Below, piece by piece: positions 14,983 through 23,483 of a DNA stretch of 42,368 nt (within the stretch, counting starts at the first letter, position 1; each line of letters begins with the position of its first letter). Source of the DNA: an uncultured Vibrio sp. GTDB lineage: Bacteria > Pseudomonadota > Gammaproteobacteria > Enterobacterales > Vibrionaceae. The notes under the pieces were generated by a model. It ran no database searches. It saw only the letters and a program-made list of their open reading frames with translations, and was not told where the DNA came from. The translations under genes were made by a program, and so were the position numbers. The stretch lies in the NCBI RefSeq assembly GCF_947488985.1, contig NZ_CANLBV010000032.1, positions 1 to 42,368 of the forward strand, given 5' to 3'.

Positions 14983-16332
14983 TTATGTCTGCGTTAAGGG
15001 CTGCTTAACCCAGTGCGATTGTGTATATTGTTTCAGCTTTAGCCATGCATAAGCCCCTGCAAGCGTATTGGCTATGGTCGCCGCTGTAACCGCTTGCAGG
15101 ACATTTCCGGTACTTGCGCCAAGCCAAATAGCAGGAATGTATAATAGGATTAGCCGCACACAAGAGACCACAAGCGCCTTCTTCGGTTGACCAAGCGCGT
15201 TAAACACAGACACCGCTATCATACAAAGCCCTAGGGGCCCGTAGCTGATCGGGATTAACCAAAGAGCACGGCTAAACCAGAGTTGAATGGTGATATCAGC
15301 GCTGAGCAAAGGGAGCATCAAAGCAGAGCTAACTCCGACGACTACAGCCATAATTATATGAAAAATAATTAGAAATTTCCCAGTAGTTATGAGCAGTTCT
15401 GAAATCTGTCCATTTTTTCCCTGACCGAGGTAACGACCAATGATCGGTGGCAAAGCCATGGTTAAAGCGAGGGTGAATACCAACATGAAGCTTTCGATAC
15501 GGGATAGCAAGCCCCAAAATGCGATCTCATTGGTGCCCATTTGCGCGATCAGCAGCATGCAGGCAAACGCACTTAGCGAAGGGAGAGACTGATTGATGAT
15601 CGTTGGAATGATGAATCGAACCAATTCGACGGTGTGGGCTTTCGTCTTCTCGCCAAATGGTATTCGACCAAACCATTGTTTATCGCGCGCTTTATAGAGC
15701 ATAACTAAGGCGCAGTAACCATAGCCTATGGTGGAGGCGATCGCCGCACCAACAATGCCTAAATTGAAGGTGAAGATCAGTATTGGATCGAGGATCAGGT
15801 TAATGATGCTCGCCAATAGAAACATCTGCCCAGTCGTCTTGGTATCTTGATTGGCGCGATAGACGCAGGTGATGAGGTAGAGCGTTGCAACGGATGTGGC
15901 GCTTAATAGCCATATTGGCCAGTAACGGCGAAAGATGCTTTGCAATAGCTGCTGATCTTGAGCAGAAACATCCGCTGCGGTAAACGCAGAAAAGATAGGG
16001 GTTTGCAGAGTCCACAATAGCAGGCACACCAAGGCTACAAATAGGCTGCCGAGCCCAACCGAGATCGTTGCGATTGTTTGCGCTTTACGGCTTTGTTTCG
16101 CGCCACAAGCTTGAGAGATAATGGAGGTTGCCGCCACCCCAACTCCGACTTGCAGACCAATGATAACTGCTTGAAACGGTAGGGTAATGCCGTGCACGGC
16201 CAACTGATCTACCCCTAACATGCCAATAAAAATGGAGTCGACAAGCTGCACTAACATGATGGCAAACATCCCCAGCGTTAAAGGGAGTGTTCTTTGAATA
16301 ACAAGCTTTAAACTTGGGGAGATCATAACCAT
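14983..16332 (-). CDS. MATE-family multidrug efflux transporter
   Basis: An integral membrane exporter of about 450 residues with roughly 12 hydrophobic segments. Two related halves are visible, as in the MATE fold: PLTLGMFAIMLVQLVDSIFIG begins the first (shown within 20-residue parts: LPLTLGMFAIMLVQLVD), and the middle of the protein has GIVGAAIASTIGYG. MATE pumps expel cationic drugs or toxic metabolites using Na+ or H+; the ion and substrate are not readable. I chose the ATG at 16332; a TTG at 16344 and an ATG at 16326 are alternatives and none has a clear ribosome binding site. A LysR gene follows. Confidence 0.85.
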   Translation of the reverse strand: MVMISPSLKLVIQRTLPLTLGMFAIMLVQLVDSIFIGMLGVDQLAVHGITLPFQAVIIGLQVGVGVAATSIISQACGAKQSRKAQTIATISVGLGSLFVALVCLLLWTLQTPIFSAFTAADVSAQDQQLLQSIFRRYWPIWLLSATSVATLYLITCVYRANQDTKTTGQMFLLASIINLILDPILIFTFNLGIVGAAIASTIGYGYCALVMLYKARDKQWFGRIPFGEKTKAHTVELVRFIIPTIINQSLPSLSAFACMLLIAQMGTNEIAFWGLLSRIESFMLVFTLALTMALPPIIGRYLGQGKNGQISELLITTGKFLIIFHIIMAVVVGVSSALMLPLLSADITIQLWFSRALWLIPISYGPLGLCMIAVSVFNALGQPKKALVVSCVRLILLYIPAIWLGASTGNVLQAVTAATIANTLAGAYAWLKLKQYTQSHWVKQPLTQT

Positions 16333-16466
16333 GCTCGTGCTCAATTGGGCCAGTTGGTAAATTGGCTAGGTCGCTAGTAGGATAAATGAGTAATAAATGC
16401 TGGTTACCATTAAGGCTTGCCGAGACAAGCCTTAATCGCAAAAGAGCGGGTTATTTATTCCGTGTG

Positions 16467-17456
16467 TTATTCAACATCAACCACAACTTTACCCATCGCC
16501 TTACCACTTGCTAAGCGATCGTGCGCGGCTGCGGCATCTTTGAGTGCAAATTGTTGGCTATCCAGCACAGGTTTCAGTTCTCCTGCTTCGACGATCTTGG
16601 CTAAGGCTTTGAGTATCTTACCGTGTTCAGCACGACCGACGTTATAGATCATCGGAAGCAGCATAAATACTACGTGCAGTGATAACCCTTTCATGTGAAC
16701 CATCGTCAAATCTTGTTCGTGCATGGATAGCGTTGTTGCGATCTGGCCGTTTAATTTTACCGCTTCAATCGAATTGTTTAGATTGCCGCCACCAACCGAG
16801 TCAAAGATCAAATCGAAGCCTGCACTGTTGGTGTACTTTTCAACGTAATCGGCGACAGATTCAGAGGCAAAATCAATGGCAGTGGCACCGAGCTGTGAGA
16901 TAAGGGTACCTTGCTCACCGGCCGTTCCTGTTGCGTATACATCTGCACCGAAGTGCTTGGCAAGTTGCACGGCTACGTGACCAACTCCCCCGGCACCACC
17001 ATGAACCAGCACTTGCTGCCCCGCTTGGATACCTGCGCGAGTAAGGCCCTCATAAGCGGTAATACCAACAAGTGGCAGTGCTGCGGCTTCACGCATTGAT
17101 AGGTTGTTTGGCTTGTGAGCCACTAGGTTTATGTCGGCCAACATGTACTCAGCTAGCGAACCTTGCAAATCAGCGAGGCCACCCGCACAGCCATAAATTT
17201 CATCGCCGACGGAGCATTCAGTGACACCGTCACCGATTGCTTCGACCGTACCCGCAAAGTCCATGCCTAACACTCCAGGTAGAGGGGGATGGAAAGGCAG
17301 CGCTTCACCCATATCACGAATCATCATGTCAATTGTGTTGATGCTTGAAGCGGCAACTTTTACCAGCACATGGCCAGCTTTTACTTCTGGCTTAGCGATC
17401 TCTGCTGATTCAAATACTTCTGTACCACCGAATTTACGAATAACCGTTGCTTTCAT
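16467..17456 (-). CDS. zinc-less MDR oxidoreductase (quinone reductase-like)
   Basis: A 329-residue medium-chain dehydrogenase/reductase. The GroES-like domain (residues about 1-115) has GVLGMDFAGTVEAIGDGV. The nucleotide-binding domain carries HGGAGGVGHVAVQLAKHFGA (about 152-171), the NAD(P)H motif of the zeta-crystallin/quinone reductase group. The catalytic zinc cysteine of alcohol dehydrogenases is absent (SSINTIDMM in its place), so it is likely an NADPH-dependent reductase of quinones or enones. The ATG at 17456 has AGAGG nine bases upstream and is preferred over TTG at 17465. It is divergent from the SDR gene at 17745. Confidence 0.85.
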   Translation of the reverse strand: MKATVIRKFGGTEVFESAEIAKPEVKAGHVLVKVAASSINTIDMMIRDMGEALPFHPPLPGVLGMDFAGTVEAIGDGVTECSVGDEIYGCAGGLADLQGSLAEYMLADINLVAHKPNNLSMREAAALPLVGITAYEGLTRAGIQAGQQVLVHGGAGGVGHVAVQLAKHFGADVYATGTAGEQGTLISQLGATAIDFASESVADYVEKYTNSAGFDLIFDSVGGGNLNNSIEAVKLNGQIATTLSMHEQDLTMVHMKGLSLHVVFMLLPMIYNVGRAEHGKILKALAKIVEAGELKPVLDSQQFALKDAAAAHDRLASGKAMGKVVVDVE

Positions 17457-17744
17457 GATGTTCAACCTCTGTCCGTTATTGTGTTTGATTTATGGAATGT
17501 ACTTGGTTTAAGGGGTGTCTGGTTTTTATGAGGCAATTATAGGCGCATATGTGTGATTGATTAGCGGGTGAAATATGGAATCAGTTTTTAGTTTTTATCA
17601 ATAATAAGGTTGGGCGCTTTGTACTAATATGGTGGGGTATTGAAGAGTGGAATTTTATCTTGTGGCAAAGTGTATTGCCTTGATTTTAAAGGTTCCTCTT
17701 CTATATTAACTGGTTAATATTATTGAGTTTACGGAGCACATTCG

Positions 17745-18545
17745 ATGAAAAAGACAATTCTAATTACTGGGTCAACCGATGGTATTGGTCTAGAAACCGC
17801 AAAAATGCTCGTGAAAGAGGGGCACCATGTGCTTATCCATGGTCGTAACCCAAGTAAACTCGACAGCGTTAAAGCGATGCTGGATCAGGTTTATCCTGAT
17901 GCCAAAGTTGAAGGTTATGTTGGCGATCTTTCTAGCTTGCAAGAGGTTGAAGCGCTGGCGGATGCCGTAACAAAGCAGCACGGCAAACTTGATGTATTGA
18001 TCAATAATGCAGGGGTGTATAACGTCCCGACCATTACCACCAAAGATAATCTAGATACGCGTTTTGTGGTGAACACCATTGCCCCGTACTTGCTGACACA
18101 GAAGTTGTTGCCGCTATTTGATGATTCAGGTCGTATTGTTAATCTCTCTTCAGCCGCACAGGCACCAGTAAATCTTAATGCCTTGGTGAGCCCTGATGCC
18201 AAGGCTGCTGATGGTCAGGTTTACGCCCAATCTAAGCTCGCGATTACCATGTGGTCGGCACATCTGGCTGCTGAGCTAAAAGGGCATGGTCCGTTGGTGG
18301 TTGCGGTGAATCCAGCTTCTTTTCTTGGTAGTAAGCTGGTTAAGGAAGCCTATGGTATGGACGGTAATGATTTAAGTATTGGCGCAGACATTCTTGTGCG
18401 CGCGGCATTGTCTGACGAGTTTGCTGACGCCTCTGGAAAATATTACGACAACGATGCACGTCGTTTTTCACCGCCTCATTCTGATGCGTTAAACGCCGAT
18501 AATAATGCGAAAGTCGTGGCGGCTATCGAATCTGTTCTCTCTTAA
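17745..18545 (+). CDS. short-chain dehydrogenase/reductase (SDR)
   Basis: A 266-residue classical SDR with Rossmann motif TGSTDGIG (8-15), NNAG (87-90), catalytic Ser (NLSSAA, about 135-136) and YAQSK (Y160, K164). The R in HGRNPSKL after beta-2 suggests NADPH preference. Substrate unknown; the retinol dehydrogenase/WW-oxidoreductase-like subgroup has similar layout. GGAG lies eight bases before the ATG. It is divergent from the MDR oxidoreductase gene, with a 288-base gap that should hold both promoters but no gene. Confidence 0.88.
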   Translation: MKKTILITGSTDGIGLETAKMLVKEGHHVLIHGRNPSKLDSVKAMLDQVYPDAKVEGYVGDLSSLQEVEALADAVTKQHGKLDVLINNAGVYNVPTITTKDNLDTRFVVNTIAPYLLTQKLLPLFDDSGRIVNLSSAAQAPVNLNALVSPDAKAADGQVYAQSKLAITMWSAHLAAELKGHGPLVVAVNPASFLGSKLVKEAYGMDGNDLSIGADILVRAALSDEFADASGKYYDNDARRFSPPHSDALNADNNAKVVAAIESVLS

Positions 18546-18569
18546 TTGATAACGGTAAATTGATAACAT
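18544..18569. repeat. 13-bp tandem duplication after the SDR stop
   Basis: AATTGATAACGGT is followed by AAATTGATAACAT, sharing AATTGATAAC; it begins at the stop codon of the SDR gene and ends at the terminator. Confidence 0.5.
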
Positions 18570-18602
18570 CGCCGATGGTTGATGCCTTCGGCGTTTTTTT
18601 GT
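18570..18602 (+). terminator. intrinsic terminator of the SDR gene
   Basis: CGCCGA (18570-18575) pairs with TCGGCG (18588-18593), followed by at least seven T residues. Confidence 0.75.
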
Positions 18603-18681
18603 TTAATCTCTCACCTTCATACCTCATTGTTCACTTTTTCTTAATACTGATTGTTGGTTTCTCATTCTTATCACGACGAAA

Positions 18682-18739
18682 CCTCAGCGTTAGACTGTTC
18701 GGCAACAAAACGACACCTATCACAGATCTTTAGCTGAGG
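18682..18739 (+). promoter_or_regulatory. leader inverted repeat overlapping the radical SAM gene's ribosome binding site
   Basis: CCTCAGC (18682-18688) is complementary to GCTGAGG (18733-18739), whose last bases belong to the GAGGAG Shine-Dalgarno. A small TGTT-CGGC-AACA hairpin lies in the loop. The fold could lower translation; the 44-base loop makes it uncertain. Confidence 0.35.
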
Positions 18740-18747
18740 AGCTTAAT

Positions 18748-19623
18748 ATGCATTTTGAAGGTAAAATCTACCGCCCTTGGATGGAAGCGGAAAGTGTTCT
18801 GATTCAAACCACACTGGGTTGCAGTAATAACCAGTGTACGTTCTGCACCATGTTCGATGATAAACGTTTTAAAGTCCGTGATTTAGAAGACATCTTGAAA
18901 GATATCGATGAAGCGAGGCTGATCTACCGTAAGGTGGAATCGATCTTTTTAATTGACGGTAATGTGATGGCGATGCGTACCGATAAGCTATTAACTATTA
19001 TCGATAAGATTAAGGTGACCTTCCCTGAGCTGAAACACCTTGCGCTGTACTCTGGTTTTAATGATTTTCGACGTAAGAGTATCTCTGAGCTAAAAGAGCT
19101 GCGCTCGGCCGGCCTGACCACTGCGTACTCTGGGCTTGAGTCTGGCGATCCGATCGTCCTAGAGAGAATCAAAAAGGGTATGACGCGTGAACATGCGATA
19201 GCAGGCATGGAAATGGCACGAGAGGCGGATATTCGAGTCTTGGCCTCATTTATTTTTGGTCTAGGCGGTAAAGAGCGTTCTAAAGAGCACGCGGAAAACA
19301 CCACCAGCTTGCTTAACATTATGAAGCCAGATGCGATTGCGCCAATGGCGCTGGCGGTTCAGCCGGGAAGTGAACTTGAACGAGAGGTTAACCGAGGCGA
19401 TTTTGTGCTGCCAACACCGTTGCAGATCTTAGAAGAAGAGAAGTTCTTGTTGGAAAATATGGATGACTTCCCATGTTTTTACTGGGGTGACCATGGCAAT
19501 AACATCGCGACCATGCGTGGTGAGTGGCCTGGGGTGCGTCAGCCATTTCTTGATAACATTAATAATCATATTGCGCATAATCCAATGGCGAAGAAAAATG
19601 TGATTGAGACTTATGCTTGGTAA
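18748..19623 (+). CDS. radical SAM protein, function unknown
   Basis: A 291-residue radical SAM enzyme. The iron-sulphur cysteines are C25, C30 and C33 (GCSNNQCTFC), giving CX4CX2C rather than the canonical CX3CX2C. This spacing is shared by a family with the preceding PWMEAESVLIQTTLG opening. A glycine-rich SAM-binding segment follows (SIFLIDGNVMA), then SGLESGDPIVLERIKKGMT and ASFIFGLGG, both typical of the Elp3/HemN-like barrel. It has no B12 or TRAM domain, so the substrate is unknown. GAGGAG precedes the ATG. It has its own terminator and stands as a single-gene unit. Confidence 0.85.
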   Translation: MHFEGKIYRPWMEAESVLIQTTLGCSNNQCTFCTMFDDKRFKVRDLEDILKDIDEARLIYRKVESIFLIDGNVMAMRTDKLLTIIDKIKVTFPELKHLALYSGFNDFRRKSISELKELRSAGLTTAYSGLESGDPIVLERIKKGMTREHAIAGMEMAREADIRVLASFIFGLGGKERSKEHAENTTSLLNIMKPDAIAPMALAVQPGSELEREVNRGDFVLPTPLQILEEEKFLLENMDDFPCFYWGDHGNNIATMRGEWPGVRQPFLDNINNHIAHNPMAKKNVIETYAW

Positions 19624-19657
19624 GCAGCTGAGTAGACAAGTTGCAAAGTAATGACAT

Positions 19658-19684
19658 AAGTGGCTAATATTGAGTCACTTTTTT
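19658..19684 (+). terminator. intrinsic terminator of the radical SAM gene
   Basis: AAGTGGCT (19658-19665) pairs with AGTCACTT (19673-19680) with one mismatch, followed by a run of T to 19684. Confidence 0.65.
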
Positions 19685-19862
19685 GTTGAACCATAGAACC
19701 TTCGATAACGTGATGAATTGCTTGTAATGGTTAAGATTTATTCAATGTTTGTAAATACTGTTTCGCTTTTTCATTGATTGTTAGTGACGGGTTGCAAGGC
19801 TAAAGTTTAACCACTCGCTAACAGTGTAGTAACAAGCAACTCAATTGAAGAAGGAAATGGAT

Positions 19863-20708
19863 ATGACTTACGAAGGCTACGCAACGTTTACCGCCAAACA
19901 AGATGAAGCAATCTTGTATGTCACTTTTGATTTTGGAACCGTGAATGTTCAAGGTCAAGAAATGTTATCAGACCTTAATGGACTCGCATTACGTCTTGAG
20001 CGCGATCGCAGTGTGAAGGTGGTGGTATTTCAATCAGCTCATCCGGAGATTTGGGTGTGTCACTACGATACAAACTTACTGAAAGATATGTCGACAGAAG
20101 CGGTCTCTCGTGATGAAGCCAAATTGCTCGACTTGCAAGCCGTACTTGAACGCATCAGCAAACTTCCACAGGCTACCATTGCCAAACTTGAAGGGTTTGC
20201 GCGTGGGGGCGGTCATGAATTTGCCTTGGCTTGTGATATGCGATTCGCGGCGCGTGGTAAATACAAATTTATGCAGATGGAAGTGGGCATGGGGATCTTA
20301 CCATGTGGTGGCGGTGCTTCTCGTATGGCTCGACAAGTGGGCCTAGGGCGTGCGCTTGAGATTGTGTTGAGTGCTCGTGATTTTACGGCTGACGAAGCAG
20401 AAGCCTACGGCACAATCAACAAAGCATTAGAGCCGGACGAGATTGGTCCTTATGTGGATGCCCTAGCTCAGCGCATCTCTAAATTCCCAGCAGAATCCAT
20501 TAATGCTTGTAAACAGATGGTGTACGAGTCTATTGATAAACCCATCGACGAAGCGCTTAAAGCCGAAGCTTATTGGCTGTATCAAGCCACAAGCAAAACG
20601 CCAGCGGTGAAGCGCTTCCAAATTGCTGACGACCAAGGGCTAGAGCACGATATGGAAAATCAGCGCAACTGGGAACAGTTAGTGATGAACGTTCAAGACA
20701 TCGAATAA
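19863..20708 (+). CDS. enoyl-CoA hydratase/isomerase family protein
   Basis: A 281-residue crotonase-fold protein. The oxyanion-hole region reads EGFARGGGHEFALACDMRFA and the second active-site loop reads MQMEVGMGILPCGGGASRM. E119 and E140 align with the two catalytic glutamates of enoyl-CoA hydratase. The first oxyanion segment is SAHPEIWVCHYD in place of the usual A-G-D-L pattern, so the true reaction is open. The ATG at 19863 has AAGGA seven bases upstream; TTG 19845 and ATG 19857 are less likely. It is a single-gene unit with a terminator. No beta-oxidation genes adjoin. Confidence 0.83.
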   Translation: MTYEGYATFTAKQDEAILYVTFDFGTVNVQGQEMLSDLNGLALRLERDRSVKVVVFQSAHPEIWVCHYDTNLLKDMSTEAVSRDEAKLLDLQAVLERISKLPQATIAKLEGFARGGGHEFALACDMRFAARGKYKFMQMEVGMGILPCGGGASRMARQVGLGRALEIVLSARDFTADEAEAYGTINKALEPDEIGPYVDALAQRISKFPAESINACKQMVYESIDKPIDEALKAEAYWLYQATSKTPAVKRFQIADDQGLEHDMENQRNWEQLVMNVQDIE

Positions 20709-20772
20709 TAGTAAGCGTTGCTATCTGACAGCCCGTACTAACTGATACTACGCACTAACCGTTCGTACAACG

Positions 20773-20802
20773 GCCCTGACTTGTTTAAGTCGGGGCTTTT
20801 TT
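20773..20802 (+). terminator. intrinsic terminator of the enoyl-CoA hydratase-like gene
   Basis: GCCCTGACTT (20773-20782) pairs with AAGTCGGGGC (20787-20796) with one T-G pair, followed by six or more T residues. Confidence 0.85.
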
Positions 20803-20860
20803 GATGCTTTGTTCGTCTTTACCGTGCTCGCAATGGGCAACCGTCGTGACTGGGTTTAAA

Positions 20861-20928
20861 AGGTGAATAAGTTTAAAAGATGAATAAGCTTAAAATATGA
20901 GTAAGCTTAAACAACGATCAAGCTTAAA
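20861..20928. repeat. imperfect tandem repeat, 4 x 17 bp, overlapping a stop codon
   Basis: Units end in AAGYTTAAA: AGGTGAATAAGTTTAAA, AGATGAATAAGCTTAAA, ATATGAGTAAGCTTAAA and CAACGATCAAGCTTAAA. A partial fifth lies just before. The last unit includes the stop codon (20924-20926) of the minus-strand gene. Confidence 0.85.
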
Positions 20929-21502
20929 GGGTTAGCTGAGGCTCAAACAAAGGGCTGATGCACGCTCGGCTGATGTCTTCATCAATGTAAGCCATTCCCA
21001 GCTTGTTCAAGTAATCCATACGATCAGCAGTGCGAAGTTCAATGTCTGGGCCTGCGATGTTGTTCTCTTGATAAACCTTAGCTATGTGAGCCATGAATTG
21101 CTCACCCACACTCATCATTAACAGGCTCATCGCCCCCACGTCCGGCCTTACTTTTGCACGCTGTTTTTCAAACAGGTTTACCGCTAACACGATAGGTTGT
21201 TCTTCCCCTTCGAAGCGAACACTGCGCTCACGAACGGTTTGTTGCGCCCAGTAATACGCCAGCTCTTTACTCTGAGTTAGGAACACAGGCTCAACCGATT
21301 CAGTGTAGTTATTGCCAATCGTTGCCATGGTTTTTGAAGCGGCTTCATTGAGTGCTTTGTCTCCTGAGCGCTTCAGTCCTTGGCCTTTAATTGAAGCAAG
21401 CAAGGCTGAAGACGTGCCGTGATACCAAGTATCACCCTTTGCGAAACCATTTTCTGATAGCAGCGTTTTTGCATCTTGTAGGTGTTTAGGTATTGAAGTC
21501 AT
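20924..21502 (-). CDS. uncharacterised protein with an HGT motif, possible ADP-ribosyltransferase-like fold
   Basis: A 192-residue soluble protein, no signal peptide or membrane segment. Residues 26-34 (WYHGTSSAL) followed by IKGQGLKRSG resemble the first beta-strand and following helix of PARP/KptA-type ADP-ribosyltransferases, where the histidine binds NAD. VFLTQSKELAYYWA (about 73-86) resembles their second motif, with a tyrosine stacking on nicotinamide. A third acidic residue could be E175. This is motif likeness only. I chose the ATG at 21502, with GAGAG upstream, over TTG 21514. It follows aceA on the same strand with 252 bases between, containing a strong RNA structure. I know of an uncharacterised gene in the same place next to aceA in other vibrios. 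Confidence 0.5.
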   Translation of the reverse strand: MTSIPKHLQDAKTLLSENGFAKGDTWYHGTSSALLASIKGQGLKRSGDKALNEAASKTMATIGNNYTESVEPVFLTQSKELAYYWAQQTVRERSVRFEGEEQPIVLAVNLFEKQRAKVRPDVGAMSLLMMSVGEQFMAHIAKVYQENNIAGPDIELRTADRMDYLNKLGMAYIDEDISRACISPLFEPQLTL

Positions 21503-21616
21503 AGGCACTCTCAATCAAAAGAAATATCAACAAACAGGAATTTCAACAAACATGAATACAGTTAGCTTAAACAGATGTTGCTTAGCTGACCGTGGTGTAG
21601 AACACAATTCTTAGAC

Positions 21617-21703
21617 TTTGAGATAAAGCCGGCAGTACAAGCTTTATCTCAAAGCCTTCCCCCGGCTCTTACCGAAGTAAGAGAGAAGGGCGGGGAAGGC
21701 TTT
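21617..21703 (-). ncRNA. highly structured RNA segment downstream of aceA
   Basis: Two adjacent perfect hairpins share three bases. TTTGAGATAAAGC (21617-21629) pairs with 21641-21653. AAAGCCTTCCCC (21651-21662) pairs with GGGGAAGGCTTT (21692-21703) and encloses CTCTTAC / GTAAGAG. On the aceA strand the inner stem is closed by a cUUCGg tetraloop, a hallmark of stable structured RNA. No T-run follows immediately. It may be a terminator, mRNA stabiliser, an intergenic repeat family, or a small RNA released from the aceA 3' end. Confidence 0.55.
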
Positions 21704-21763
21704 AGCGTTAACGATTAATCAAGAGCGTTAGCGACTAATTAAAACTGCTAGCGATTAATCAAA
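21704..21763. repeat. imperfect tandem repeat, 3 x 20 bp, over the aceA stop
   Basis: AGCGTTAACGATTAATCAAG, AGCGTTAGCGACTAATTAAA and ACTGCTAGCGATTAATCAAA run head to tail; the third contains the aceA stop codon (21755-21757) and the last codons. Confidence 0.8.
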
Positions 21764-23353
21764 TTGGTTAGACGTATTCGCTTCGCCTGCTGCTTTTAGT
21801 GCATTCTCACCAGCGAAGTACTCTTTGTGGTCATCACCGATGTCTGAACCAGACATGTTTTGGTGTTTAACACATGCGATGCCTTGGCGGATCTCTTTAC
21901 GTTGAACATTTGCAACGTAACCCAGCATGCCTTGGTCGCCGAAGTACTCTTTCGCAAGGTTGTCGGTAGACAGCGCTGCAGTGTGGTAAGTCGGTAGTGT
22001 AATCAAGTGGTGGAAGATACCCGCTTCACGAGATGCGTCCGCTTGGAATGTACGAATCTTCTCGTCAGCACTTGCAGACAGTTCCGTTTCGTCGTATTCC
22101 GCGCTCATTAGGTTTGCACGGTCGTAAGCTGATACATCTTTACCTTCAGCAACCAATGCATCGTAAGCTTGCTGACGGAAGTTTAGCGTCCAGTTGAATG
22201 ATGGAGAGTTGTTGTAAACCAGTTTCGCGTTAGGATGAACTTTACGAACGCCGTCCATCATCTCTTTGATTTGACCAATGTGTGGCTTCTCAGTCTCAAT
22301 CCAAAGTAGGTCAGCACCTGCGTTGATTGCTTCAATACAGTCGAATACACAACGGTCTTCACCAGTACCTTGGCGGAATTGGTATAAGCCTGAAGGTAGA
22401 CGCTTAGGTCGAACTAGCTTGCCGTCACGGTTAAAGCAAACATCCCCTTCTGCCATATCTGCAACATCGATCTCTTCAACATCTAGGTATGAGTTGTAGA
22501 TATCACCTTGGTCGCCCGGCTCTTTCACTACTGCGATTTCTTTTGTTAGGCCAGCACCTTGAGAATCGGTACGAGCAACAATAACGCCGTTGTCGATACC
22601 TAGTTCAAGGAAAGCGTAACGAAGTGCGCGAAGTTTTGCGTGGAAGTCAGCGTGAGGAACCGTTACTTTGCCGTCTTGGTGACCACATTGCTTCTCATCG
22701 GCAACTTGGTTTTCAATTTGTAGACAACATGCGCCAGCTTCAATCATCTGCTTAGCCATTAGGTAAGTCGCTTCTGCGTTACCGAAACCTGCATCGATAT
22801 CTGCGATGATTGGCACCACGTGTGTTACGTGATTGTCGATTTTGTCTTGGATAAGGTCTTGTTGGTTAACGTCGCCCGCTTCACGTGCAGCGTCTAGCTC
22901 ACGGAATAAACCACCCAGTTCACGTGCATCAGCTTGGCGCAGGAATGTGTATAGTTCTTCTACTAGGCCTGCAACCGAGGTTTTCTCATGCATTGATTGG
23001 TCTGGAAGTGGACCAAAGTCTGAGCGAAGTGCAGCAACCATCCAACCTGAAAGGTATAGGTAGCGGCGATCTGTCTTGCCATCAAAATGTTTCTTAATAG
23101 AAATCAGCTTTTGTTGACCGATAAAACCATGCCAGCAACCTAAAGACTGAGTGTATTGAGAGCTGTCTTTATCGTAAGCCTCCATATCCGCACGCATGAT
23201 ATCTGCCGTGTATTGCGCGATATCTAGACCTGTTTTGAATTTGTTTTGAGCTCGCATACGAGCAGCAGATTCAGCATTGATTGCATCCCATGGAGCACCT
23301 GCAGCGCTTTTTGCAACTTCTATCATTTCGATATCTTGTGTAATTTGCGACAT
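21755..23353 (-). CDS. aceA: isocitrate lyase
   Basis: Cleaves isocitrate to glyoxylate and succinate, the first step of the glyoxylate bypass, in the cytoplasm. The 532-residue length and DEKQCGHQDGKVTVPH (about 219-234) identify the long bacterial isocitrate lyase subtype seen in Pseudomonas and Acinetobacter rather than the 434-residue E. coli type. The catalytic cysteine is C223. Other conserved pieces are PIIADIDAGFGN and NNSPSFNW. It is divergent from the LysR gene 23484-24437, and malate synthase G lies beyond it, so both bypass enzymes flank a likely shared regulator. No isocitrate dehydrogenase kinase (aceK) is present. Confidence 0.96.
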   Translation of the reverse strand: MSQITQDIEMIEVAKSAAGAPWDAINAESAARMRAQNKFKTGLDIAQYTADIMRADMEAYDKDSSQYTQSLGCWHGFIGQQKLISIKKHFDGKTDRRYLYLSGWMVAALRSDFGPLPDQSMHEKTSVAGLVEELYTFLRQADARELGGLFRELDAAREAGDVNQQDLIQDKIDNHVTHVVPIIADIDAGFGNAEATYLMAKQMIEAGACCLQIENQVADEKQCGHQDGKVTVPHADFHAKLRALRYAFLELGIDNGVIVARTDSQGAGLTKEIAVVKEPGDQGDIYNSYLDVEEIDVADMAEGDVCFNRDGKLVRPKRLPSGLYQFRQGTGEDRCVFDCIEAINAGADLLWIETEKPHIGQIKEMMDGVRKVHPNAKLVYNNSPSFNWTLNFRQQAYDALVAEGKDVSAYDRANLMSAEYDETELSASADEKIRTFQADASREAGIFHHLITLPTYHTAALSTDNLAKEYFGDQGMLGYVANVQRKEIRQGIACVKHQNMSGSDIGDDHKEYFAGENALKAAGEANTSNQFD

Positions 23354-23483
23354 AACTATTCCTTAGTTTCACGTGGGGTATGGTTGCCAAATTGGCTTGG
23401 ATTAAAACTTTGCTATGGACAAAGAATAACCACGTATGTGATAATTTTGTTAATTTATAGTTATTATATTCGGTATTTTTCTT
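23354..23483. promoter_or_regulatory. divergent aceA / LysR promoter region
   Basis: A 130-base gap between divergent starts, AT-rich near the LysR gene. AATAAC (23425-23430) and GTTATT (23460-23465) form an inverted repeat with 29 bases between. LysR regulators usually bind such divergent regions at T-N11-A sites; ATAATTTTGTTAATTTAT is a candidate stretch. No single operator can be fixed by eye. Confidence 0.35.
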
